DNA from: CAZSPL01 sp964608735 | GTDB lineage: Bacteria > JAJVIF01 > JAPKYR01 > CAZSPL01 | Assembly: GCA_964608735.1 (NCBI GenBank) | Contig: CAZSPL010000016.1 | Coordinates: 1 to 29,309, forward strand | Length of the DNA stretch: 29,309 nt | Direction: 5' to 3' | In this document: positions 1 through 7,385 of the stretch, in pieces | Position numbering within the stretch: position 1 is the first letter of the stretch | How the letters are laid out: each line of letters starts with the position of its first letter | The notes under the pieces: model-generated | What the model was told of the DNA's origin: nothing | The model's input: only the letters and a program-made list of their open reading frames with translations | Database searches by the model: none | Position numbers and translations under genes: made by a program

Positions 1-2
1 TT

Positions 3-683
3 TTCAATTATTCTAAAGGCAAATATGCTTACGGCGATAACATCGACTGTACAGTCAACCCATACAAGCTGTTTGCTGACCAGAGTCACCGCCGCATGTT
101 CAAGGGGCATGATATATTCGTCCGTGAGTACCATCTGAAGCCGCCGCAATGGGGAGAGGATTTCGAGTTCGGCTATGTCATCTCCGCGTGCTGGGCCAAG
201 CCGACCGTTCAGCCTGTTACAAATCCCGAGACCGATTTCCCCGTAAATGCCAACTGCGAAGACCCATATGAGATTTCCATCGTCCAGCTTCAACCGATAT
301 GTTACAGCGTTGGAACAGAGCCGCTCTTCAAAGTCACAATCAAACACAGTCCGGGGAACGTCCCTCTCGCAGCCGCGTTCAAGATCCCTTCACTTTCAAC
401 ATATCCGTATTATGAAAGCGCCTTTATTAAGGCGTTGACATGGAATGGATATCATGACTTTGATGATGTCAACTACATCGATGATGAGACCACCGAGCTT
501 ACGATGAGAATCAGGCCCGCCGAATGGCATGATATTGGTGACGGCTTAGTTCCAGGATACCATCTCGCAATGTTCCTCGTCAGTTCCTGGTGGAGTGATG
601 GCACGGAAGAAGGTTACCTTTCACAGATGTACGATCCTGTTGGCGTGCAGCCATTGCGGGTTTATGTCGAGTTGGACGAGTGA
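3..683 (+). CDS. 3' part of an exported/lipoprotein-like protein, paralogue of the downstream lipoprotein (5' end outside window)
   Basis: The reading frame is open from base 3, so the start lies outside the window; the ATG at 96 is internal. The 226 visible residues have many aromatic residues and short beta-like stretches, as expected of a secreted or surface protein. Early in the fragment there is a TVNPYK motif followed by QSHRRMF. This corresponds to TVHPYK and QNRHSF at about residues 202-218 of the next gene. About 60 residues later both proteins have a Pro-Tyr segment followed by an Ile/Val-rich strand with similar spacing. I infer a tandem paralogue. I do not recognise a function. 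The gene ends at a clear intrinsic terminator 26 bases past the stop. Confidence 0.75.
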   Translation, partial: FNYSKGKYAYGDNIDCTVNPYKLFADQSHRRMFKGHDIFVREYHLKPPQWGEDFEFGYVISACWAKPTVQPVTNPETDFPVNANCEDPYEISIVQLQPICYSVGTEPLFKVTIKHSPGNVPLAAAFKIPSLSTYPYYESAFIKALTWNGYHDFDDVNYIDDETTELTMRIRPAEWHDIGDGLVPGYHLAMFLVSSWWSDGTEEGYLSQMYDPVGVQPLRVYVELDE

Positions 684-708
684 GAATTCCGGGATATTGA
701 GATTCTAA

Positions 709-730
709 CCGCCCTGACGGGCGGTTTTTT
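709..730 (+). terminator. Intrinsic terminator after the partial gene
   Basis: The arms CCGCCC (709-714) and GGGCGG (719-724) enclose a 4-base loop and are followed directly by six T residues (725-730). This is a canonical rho-independent terminator for the plus-strand gene ending at 683. It separates that gene from the downstream lipoprotein gene. Confidence 0.9.
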
Positions 731-846
731 CATTGAGCCGCTCGTGCCCAAGGTTCCCCCAAGACCGGAGGGCTCAACCGCGTCCGGTTGCGGCCGGGCG
801 CACGGCCCACCGCGCCACTCTCCTGCCTTTCGCGAGCGGGAACTAT

Positions 847-858
847 CTCGATATCGAG
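847..858. promoter_or_regulatory. 12-bp perfect palindrome, possible operator
   Basis: CTCGATATCGAG is a perfect dyad located 19 bases upstream of the candidate -35 box at 878-883. The placement suits a regulator-binding site, but a chance palindrome in a GC-rich spacer cannot be excluded. No regulator gene is visible in the window. Confidence 0.3.
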
Positions 859-877
859 GTAAAAGCCCTCATGCCCC

Positions 878-906
878 TTTACCATGGCTGAATAATCTTT
901 TATAAT
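878..906 (+). promoter_or_regulatory. Sigma-70-like promoter for the 888-residue lipoprotein gene
   Basis: A perfect TATAAT (901-906) lies 17 bases downstream of TTTACC (878-883), which matches TTGACA at four of six positions. The predicted transcript start is near 913. A GGAGG ribosome-binding site follows at 936-940, 10 bases before the ATG at 951. The gene therefore probably has its own promoter, independent of the upstream paralogue. Confidence 0.6.
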
Positions 907-950
907 TATATGTTGCCCTTTGATGGACAGTTCTTGGAGGTTCACGGGAT

Positions 951-3617
951 ATGTTGCGTTATCTCAAGCCCTACAACCTTATCGTCGCGCTCGCCTGCCT
1001 TGCCTTTGTCATCGGCTCGTGCAGCGGCGGCGATTTGCCTCTCCTGCCCGGCTCGGGCGTATCATCGCGCGCAGGCGCGTCGCATCCCCTGCATGAATGC
1101 TGGGGGCTCTACGACATCTTTGTAAGCGCCGACCGTACGCAGTGGGATGTCGTGCCGAGACGCGCTGGAATGGCGCATCTGAACCTCGTACCTCTGCTCG
1201 AAGACCCCGATCCGAGTTTCCTCACCATCCCCGAGGACGGATTGGTGTTCGAAGAGGATTACATCGCCGCCACAGTACAGATAGAGCATCCACTGAAAAC
1301 AAATCCGGACTTCGAAGCGTCATTCTTCCGCGGGTTCGATGTCAAGGGCATCATCATGTTCCCGGGTACCAAAGCATATCCCTTCCTCGGCATCACCACG
1401 CAGGACCAGAACGCCGGCGAGGGGCGCGTGCTGAACGCCGACGGCTATTCCCGGTGGTGGAATCCCATCGAATTCGCCGAGGGCGCATTCCTCGAATCAT
1501 ATGTCGAGGGGAAGATGGGATTGTTCCCCGGAATGTCCGACCAGATAAACGCCACCGTGCATCCGTACAAATGGATCTACTCCGGCCAGAACCGCCACTC
1601 CTTCCCGGTCGACACCACCGCCAAGACGACATATCATATCGTGCTTCCGGAGCCCGGCAAGCCATTCGCGCTCATGTATGCCATCGACGCGGCCTATGAG
1701 ATACCCCTGTTGAAGCCCTTCGGCCAGGCGGGGGAGTATAAACTTTACGATTTCACCATGACCGCCAACCAGCCCGAGCCGTATTTCGTGGAGCTATTCC
1801 AGCCGAGTGTGGTCAATACGATGTGGGGCGACGGCGTGTACGAAGGAGGGGGTACGGCGTCATTCGAAATCTCCGTCTACGACTGGCAGGACGCGCGGTA
1901 TTTCAAGGATTCATACAACGAGGAGAGCGGCTTGAGGCCGCCTTATGTCGAAGCGCCAGACTTCATGGACGGCGCTATAAAACTTGAACAGGTCGACCTG
2001 GGAATAAATACTAATTCTCACGGCTATGGCGAGTTTGAAGTCTCAACCGGGCTTATCCCCGAAGGCGCCATTTTGATAGATGGCAAGGAAGTGCCTTACA
2101 CCCAAACCATAGCTGGAAATACAGCCAATAAAAATGCCAAAGCGATCAGGGATGACATCAACAAAGCCTTCACCGACTCGGAATTTCACAACGCCCTCAT
2201 CCGCGTGAGAGTTGTCGATGCCACGGGAGTACTCTCGGGTACCGGCACCCACCTTATGATCGAGAGCCTCTATTCGGGTAACCATCCGGTGGAAATTATC
2301 GACACCCCCAATCTTGCGCACCTTGGCATGAGCAGCATCCTTGATGCGACATACAAAACCCCGACTCCGCCCGCTCAAAATTACTGGCTGATCGATAACG
2401 GCATAGCTTTTACCAAGTGGCGTATCCCCGCCACAAATCCCATCAAGAACGACAAGATCATCATGCCCGGCTTATACCCCATAATCATCGCCGCCCGTGA
2501 CAACGAATTGAATCCGTTGTTTAAAATGCCGGGCTTCGATACGGATCCGGGATGTATAACGTCCTACTGGATTTTCTGGCTCGAGGTTTCCGACAGCATA
2601 CCATATATATGCGACGAACACGTCGCCGTGCACAATTCGTTCCTCGGAACCGGCGTCATCACCAACGCGCTGCTCGAATACCGGGCCGACTGCGATTTCA
2701 TCGGCTACCCGCTATCCCCATACAACGGCAGGCTCCTGTTCAACAAGGGCACGGCGCTTCCCGACGGTGAACAGGAGATATGCGTCATGGATGTCGACAC
2801 GCCGGGTGTGGCGTCCGCGCTGACCATCATCACCAACGACACTCCCAAGAAGGGGATACCGCTGATATTGCAGGAGGATGAAGTCACAGGGAATATCATC
2901 GTCGTCAACCACACCGACCAGGACGATATCTTCGTATATGACTATACCGGGCACCTGATGAATACGTTCGACCACGGCGACGGAACGAATGCCTTTGATT
3001 CCCCGATAGCGGTCGACTTCGATGAGACCGGCGACATGTGGATCATCGGGCATCGCGGTCAGGCCGGGCCCCATCTGCGCCACTGGCATAACCAGGGAAG
3101 CGGCAATTACACAATCGTTAATGACGACACGGTCGACCTCGCGCCGGTTTTCGGCACCAACAGGACCATTCTCGACATGAAACTGTCGCACCAGTCGCAG
3201 CAGATAATCATCTTCTCCAACCAGTCGAACGGCAGGATCGAGTATTACGACTACTCGGTCAGCCCGCCTGCAAGGATCGAGAGCTTAGCGATATACGGCC
3301 TTTACGCCGAACCGGTCGTGCCGGTTTCATACCCCGGGCTGCGGATCGCCGGCGGCGGCGGCCTGATGATAGACCGCGTGGATGCGGACCTCGAGCGATG
3401 CCGTGTGGTTGCCGTCGCGAACCTGGCTTCAGGGGGGCTTGGATTCCAGAAGTTCGATTTCTACGCGAACCTTCTCAACTTCGCCTATGTTCCGGCGCCG
3501 GGAGAGCTCTGCTTCGCGATGAACAACGATTTCTACGCCGGCAAGCGGCATATCTATGCGTTCCCCATCGCCGAGGCCAACTCGTACAATGCCTACCAGG
3601 CGCCCGCGGGCTGGTAG
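951..3617 (+). CDS. Large lipoprotein (888 aa) of an unrecognised family, with an FLN-like segment and probable beta-propeller C-terminus
   Basis: The ATG at 951 has a GGAGG site 10 bases upstream. The N-terminus has a hydrophobic core (about residues 9-21) and a lipobox ending IGSC with Cys24, so a lipid-anchored exported protein is expected. Residues about 46-300 form an aromatic-rich beta region containing LNADGYSRWWNP (161-172) and TVHPYK (202-207); the latter recurs in the upstream partial gene. Residues about 372-462 resemble the FLN-type inserts of the hook protein encoded at 7386-9668: an IDG turn, then an NAKAIRDDIN helix, then a GTxLM strand, ending LAHLG. The C-terminal third has repeated beta motifs (GNIIVVN, GDMWIIG, QIIIFSN) that could form an NHL-like propeller; this is inferred. 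The function is unknown. The gene converges on cpaC. Confidence 0.85.
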   Translation: MLRYLKPYNLIVALACLAFVIGSCSGGDLPLLPGSGVSSRAGASHPLHECWGLYDIFVSADRTQWDVVPRRAGMAHLNLVPLLEDPDPSFLTIPEDGLVFEEDYIAATVQIEHPLKTNPDFEASFFRGFDVKGIIMFPGTKAYPFLGITTQDQNAGEGRVLNADGYSRWWNPIEFAEGAFLESYVEGKMGLFPGMSDQINATVHPYKWIYSGQNRHSFPVDTTAKTTYHIVLPEPGKPFALMYAIDAAYEIPLLKPFGQAGEYKLYDFTMTANQPEPYFVELFQPSVVNTMWGDGVYEGGGTASFEISVYDWQDARYFKDSYNEESGLRPPYVEAPDFMDGAIKLEQVDLGINTNSHGYGEFEVSTGLIPEGAILIDGKEVPYTQTIAGNTANKNAKAIRDDINKAFTDSEFHNALIRVRVVDATGVLSGTGTHLMIESLYSGNHPVEIIDTPNLAHLGMSSILDATYKTPTPPAQNYWLIDNGIAFTKWRIPATNPIKNDKIIMPGLYPIIIAARDNELNPLFKMPGFDTDPGCITSYWIFWLEVSDSIPYICDEHVAVHNSFLGTGVITNALLEYRADCDFIGYPLSPYNGRLLFNKGTALPDGEQEICVMDVDTPGVASALTIITNDTPKKGIPLILQEDEVTGNIIVVNHTDQDDIFVYDYTGHLMNTFDHGDGTNAFDSPIAVDFDETGDMWIIGHRGQAGPHLRHWHNQGSGNYTIVNDDTVDLAPVFGTNRTILDMKLSHQSQQIIIFSNQSNGRIEYYDYSVSPPARIESLAIYGLYAEPVVPVSYPGLRIAGGGGLMIDRVDADLERCRVVAVANLASGGLGFQKFDFYANLLNFAYVPAPGELCFAMNNDFYAGKRHIYAFPIAEANSYNAYQAPAGW

Positions 3618-3652
3618 CCCCGGCAACATCGTTAATAGAAAATACATCCAAT

Positions 3653-3678
3653 AAAAAAGCGGCCTTTAAGGCCGCTTT
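3653..3678. terminator. Bidirectional intrinsic terminator between convergent genes
   Basis: The arms GCGGCC (3659-3664) and GGCCGC (3670-3675) enclose a 5-base loop. The stem extends by AAA/TTT pairs, with an A-run on the left (3653-3658). On the minus strand this run gives six T residues after the stem, so the hairpin can terminate the cpaB-cpaC transcript. On the plus strand TTT follows the stem, serving the lipoprotein gene less strongly. Confidence 0.85.
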
Positions 3679-3699
3679 ATATTTCTGGTTGCTGATGTC

Positions 3700-6048
3700 T
3701 TAGCTCTTCTCGAACAGCGCTTCGCGCTCATCCTCGGTCATCGACTCCGTCACAAAATCGGTCATGTCAGCTTCCGGCTCGACGATTACCGGCGTGATGA
3801 ATATCAGAAGCTCGGTTGCATCTTCCTGGAATTTCTTGCTCCTGAACAGCTCTCCGAGCACCGGGATGTCCCCGAGCACCGGTATCTTCGCGACTACCTT
3901 GGTAAGCTCGTTCTGTATCAGCCCGCCAAGCACCACCGTCTGGTTATTCTCGAGCTGTACGGTCGTTGTCATCTCCCTCGTGCGGAATCCGGGGATACCC
4001 GCGATGGCGAGAGACAGGTCGACGGTACGAACGATGGGGTTCAGATCGAGCCGTATACCTCCGCATGAATTCACGGTCGGGGTCATGTTCAGCTCGACGC
4101 CGAACTCCTTGAACTGGACAACATTCACGCCCTGTTCGTTCTGGTACGTATATGGAATCTCGCCGCCGACCCTGAACTTCGCGGCGGTCCCGTGAAGGGC
4201 CATCAGGTTCGGCTCTGAAAGGATATTCGCTTTCCTCTCGCTCTCGAGGTAATCGAGGGCGATGTCGATCGGGTCGTAGCGCATATCATCGATGCCGTTG
4301 TTCACGATGGCGGGCTTGATGGCCGTACTTACAAGCCCCCCGCCGGGAATCTCGGGATCGAGTATCGCGGAGACGATAGAGAACTTGAAATCGCCGTTCT
4401 CATCGCGCGCGCCGGCGGAAATCTGCTTGAAGTAATCGTCGATGGACTTCTTGTCGATCTCGACCACGCGCACCTTGACCATCACCTGTACCGGGTTGAT
4501 GACCTCTACGAGATCGGTGACCTTGGTGCCGAAGTTCTCGGCGATCAAATGGGCGCGCGCGAGCTGCAAATCGGTGTCGACGGTGCCTTCGAGAATGACA
4601 TTATCTCCTACTATCTTAACCTTGATACCGGGCTCGTTTATCAACTGGTCAAGCTGCGACGACTGCGGCTCATTGTTCGAGGATACTTCAATCCACTTGA
4701 GGAGCCTCACTTCGTCGGCTTCCCACGTCATGAGGGCGCTCTGCCCTTCCTTCATGGCTGTAACCAGGATTTCCTCCTGGGAGATGACGTTGACGCTTAT
4801 GACCTCCGGGTTGCCTATGGAAACCCTCTGGAGACCTTTCGTGGGGATGACGACCATGTCGCCCACAACGAGGCTGTAATCAGTCCCCGCGTTGACCATC
4901 GTGGGCGCCGGCATTGCGAAGGGAACAGCCGCTGACATAAAAGCCGGGACTTCGAATTCCATCGGCGTTGGTGCCACGCCTATCTCGGCGATTACCGGCT
5001 TCTCCGCGGCGGCCGCGGTGCCGGATTCGAACACGAATGTTCCTTCGGCGACCTCGGTCTCGTCGCTGCTCGCGAGCACCTTCAATGATGGGCCCTCTTC
5101 GGCGGTGATGATTACCCTTACACCGTCGGGGATGGCTTCCTCGCTGTAATTCGCCGGGTGCCTCATTTTCATCACGAGGCGGTAGCCGGCGGCGTAATTC
5201 AGGGTCTCATATTCGGAGATCGGGCCGGATGCCACTTTGATCGTCCCCAGTGAGACGGGAGCGGTCTTCGAGAGCGTTTCACCCGCCTCGATTGTAATCC
5301 GCTTCGTGGCTTTGTTTTCCCTGACGCGGATGTCATCGCGGGCGAATCCCTTGACATCGACCGCAAGCCCGTTGCCGTTATTCGAGAAGCAGAACGGCAC
5401 GCTGAGCGGCTGCGATGCCATGGCCGGGGCTTTCACCTCGGGCTCGACAACCGCGGGCGCTTCTTCCTGCTCGGCCGGCCTCTGCCTGTCGCGGATCCTG
5501 AAAAGGTCGCGGGCGGGCTCCTCATTGGACGGCTCGGGTGTCTCGTCCTCTACGGCGGGGGATTCTTCGGCGGCAGGCTCATCGGCCTCAGCGGTCTCGG
5601 AGATTTCATCTTTCTCGGTAACCTGGTTGATGACCTCGCCGAAATCTATCACGAGCCGCCTGCCCTCATCGGACCGCGTGATCCGAGCCGGGTCGTCCGC
5701 GCTGGGCTCGATGACCAGGCGCACGACCTCGGGATCGGCGCTGAACTGGCTCAGGCGCACGGCGCGTATGGTCAGCCCGTCGGGCTTCGCCTCGTAAAGC
5801 TCGCCGCCGTTGAAATCGAGCACCGCGCGCTTGAAGTCGAATACGAGTCTTTCAGGGGACGAGAGCGGGAAGAATCGATAGTCCAGCTCCCGGTCTCCCG
5901 TTACCTCGACACGTCCAGCGGTGCCGGTATCAAGCATGGTGATCCTGCATTGCGGATCGCCGGCGGCAATCCCCGACGAGCTCAGGAGAACCATTGCGCC
6001 GATGAGGCACAGGATGATTCTCAGATTTTTTGTATGGTCTTTAGTCAT
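3700..6048 (-). CDS. cpaC: CpaC-type secretin of a Flp/Tad pilus system, with AMIN-like N-terminal domains
   Basis: This is an outer-membrane secretin, 782 aa from the chosen ATG. A signal peptide covers about residues 1-29. An AMIN-like region (34-137) is followed by an acidic, Pro/Glu-rich linker (139-213) and a second AMIN-like region (about 214-320). Then come the pilus-type N-domain (about 389-457), a BON-like domain (about 461-518) and the secretin core (about 519-757). The core contains the signature IPVLGDIPVLGELF. AMIN domains are typical of PilQ secretins, whereas the pilus N-domain and BON are typical of CpaC/RcpA. I chose the ATG at 6048 because AAGGTGG (6054-6060) lies 5 bases upstream and a clean signal peptide follows. 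An in-frame TTG at 6081 would overlap cpaB by 11 bases. The gene follows cpaB directly and is last in its transcript. Confidence 0.92.
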   Translation of the reverse strand: MTKDHTKNLRIILCLIGAMVLLSSSGIAAGDPQCRITMLDTGTAGRVEVTGDRELDYRFFPLSSPERLVFDFKRAVLDFNGGELYEAKPDGLTIRAVRLSQFSADPEVVRLVIEPSADDPARITRSDEGRRLVIDFGEVINQVTEKDEISETAEADEPAAEESPAVEDETPEPSNEEPARDLFRIRDRQRPAEQEEAPAVVEPEVKAPAMASQPLSVPFCFSNNGNGLAVDVKGFARDDIRVRENKATKRITIEAGETLSKTAPVSLGTIKVASGPISEYETLNYAAGYRLVMKMRHPANYSEEAIPDGVRVIITAEEGPSLKVLASSDETEVAEGTFVFESGTAAAAEKPVIAEIGVAPTPMEFEVPAFMSAAVPFAMPAPTMVNAGTDYSLVVGDMVVIPTKGLQRVSIGNPEVISVNVISQEEILVTAMKEGQSALMTWEADEVRLLKWIEVSSNNEPQSSQLDQLINEPGIKVKIVGDNVILEGTVDTDLQLARAHLIAENFGTKVTDLVEVINPVQVMVKVRVVEIDKKSIDDYFKQISAGARDENGDFKFSIVSAILDPEIPGGGLVSTAIKPAIVNNGIDDMRYDPIDIALDYLESERKANILSEPNLMALHGTAAKFRVGGEIPYTYQNEQGVNVVQFKEFGVELNMTPTVNSCGGIRLDLNPIVRTVDLSLAIAGIPGFRTREMTTTVQLENNQTVVLGGLIQNELTKVVAKIPVLGDIPVLGELFRSKKFQEDATELLIFITPVIVEPEADMTDFVTESMTEDEREALFEKS

Positions 6049-6070
6049 GATGTCCACCTTCGATCCAGAA

Positions 6071-7111
6071 TTACTCTTCAAAGTAAGGAACTGGATACAT
6101 ACCGGGTCCTACCCTGTACCGGACCGACGGGAGTACTGAATACCCGTGGCTGTTGTAAAGGCTCTCGGGCACGGTAACCGTCTCGGTTTCACCACCCCTG
6201 ATGACCTCTACCTGCACCTCTTTCGGGCCGGCATCGAATATCGAGGGAAACTGCGGCAGTTTGGGTCCGTTGTCCGCGGAGGCCTGTTGATTCGCGGCAT
6301 AGGCTTGAGCCTCCCACGCCCGGCGCATCTCCTCTTCGCGCTTCTTCCGCTCTTCGTCGGCGGCCTTCGCCTGTTCCTCAAGCTCTTGCCGTGTGGGGCG
6401 ATAGCGGATTACATCGCTGAGGGTCAGACCGTTTGACGGTGGCGCGTATCTCTCATCGAGGGGACGCAGGCTCATCCGGATGTTGGCGTTCTCGTCAACG
6501 AGGGTAAGTATCTCGGCTTCCTCGGGCGATACCGCGAGGGTAATGCTCTTCGAGATACCCGCCCCCCCGGATTCTTCCAGATCGGTGCCTATGTCCGTGC
6601 CCACAGCGACGACCCTTACGTCACGCAGTATGGTCATGGTCGTGGGAGCGCCGACTTCATCATTACCCTTAAACGTCGCGATCACATCAATGTGGTCTCC
6701 CACTTTGACGTTCCCGCCCACAGCCGTTATCTCGGTAACACCGAGCGTAACGGCTCGCTCGGCATCCTTGAGCTGCGGCGCCAGTTCCGGTACTTCGCCC
6801 ACTTCCTTGAACTGGTCCGGAAATACCGGTGAATCGGCATAGAGGTTTTCCGCGGTTATCTTGCCGAGAACCTCATCCTCTTCGGTGAATGCCGTCTTGG
6901 GAATGTGATCAACCGGCCACTCTCTCTCCTGGATCATGCCTTGCTTGATCTTGGTCCTGACCGGTATCTTGTCCACGGCCACGACCACCGTGCCGTACTC
7001 CATCTCTTTCTGAGTGAGCTGTTTCTCCATGGAACGCATATATGCGTAAACAAGGATTACGGCGATGATCCCGAAGATGATGGCCACGAATAAAGGTCTT
7101 TTGCTTGCCAT
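6071..7111 (-). CDS. cpaB: Flp pilus assembly protein CpaB (SAF and RcpC domains)
   Basis: This periplasmic assembly factor is paired with the secretin in Flp/Tad pili. The 346 aa comprise one N-terminal membrane segment (about 7-25), a SAF domain (about 40-101, with a VAVDKIPVRTKI core) and an RcpC/CpaB domain (about 117-235). A strongly charged, probably helical stretch rich in Glu, Arg and Lys follows (about 240-270), then a short beta-rich tail. The ATG has GAGG (7120-7123) 8 bases upstream. cpaC follows after 22 bases, so the two are co-transcribed. No cpaE, cpaF, tadB/C or pilin gene is in the window, so the remaining apparatus must lie elsewhere if it exists. Confidence 0.92.
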   Translation of the reverse strand: MASKRPLFVAIIFGIIAVILVYAYMRSMEKQLTQKEMEYGTVVVAVDKIPVRTKIKQGMIQEREWPVDHIPKTAFTEEDEVLGKITAENLYADSPVFPDQFKEVGEVPELAPQLKDAERAVTLGVTEITAVGGNVKVGDHIDVIATFKGNDEVGAPTTMTILRDVRVVAVGTDIGTDLEESGGAGISKSITLAVSPEEAEILTLVDENANIRMSLRPLDERYAPPSNGLTLSDVIRYRPTRQELEEQAKAADEERKKREEEMRRAWEAQAYAANQQASADNGPKLPQFPSIFDAGPKEVQVEVIRGGETETVTVPESLYNSHGYSVLPSVRYRVGPGMYPVPYFEE

Positions 7112-7317
7112 CTGTACGACCTCGTAGTGTTAATCTGCGCACAAAAAAGAGGGCGTCTTGTCATATCTCTATGATTCTAACGTCCTCTTCCCCGGCTAAA
7201 AGGAAATCGTCCGACGCATCAATGCATATCTAATTGTATTAATATTATCGACAAAAGTTGGACTTTTTTTCGCTTTAGCTCGGATTAAATCGCTTTTATT
7301 AATTTAAATTTTAACGG

Positions 7318-7362
7318 AAAAAAAGCCGGAAGTCGGGTGGAAATCTCCACGCGCCCTCCGGC
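7318..7362 (-). terminator. Intrinsic terminator of the flagellar hook operon
   Basis: On the minus strand, GCCGGA (7357-7362) pairs with TCCGGC (7325-7330), with an inner helper stem GTGGA/TCCAC (7337-7341 with 7346-7350). Seven T residues follow (7324-7318). It lies 24 bases past the flgE stop. The AT-rich stretch on to 7111 presumably holds the cpaB promoter, but I could not define convincing -35/-10 boxes there. Confidence 0.8.
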
Positions 7363-7385
7363 ATTAGTTAACAAGCCCTGAATGG

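Noticed and set aside
730..945. A 71-codon minus-strand open frame in the spacer before the lipoprotein gene
   Set aside because: It overlaps the promoter and ribosome-binding site of the downstream gene and has no protein-like features; its end lies in a terminator T-run.
6049..6081. A longer cpaC starting at TTG 6081
   Set aside because: It overlaps cpaB and places 11 extra polar residues before the signal peptide; the ATG at 6048 has a good AAGGTGG site 5 bases upstream.
7245..7271. A sigma-28-like GTCGATAA upstream of cpaB on the minus strand
   Set aside because: At the required spacing the -35 element is GAAA rather than TAAA, so the match is weak and may be chance in AT-rich DNA.
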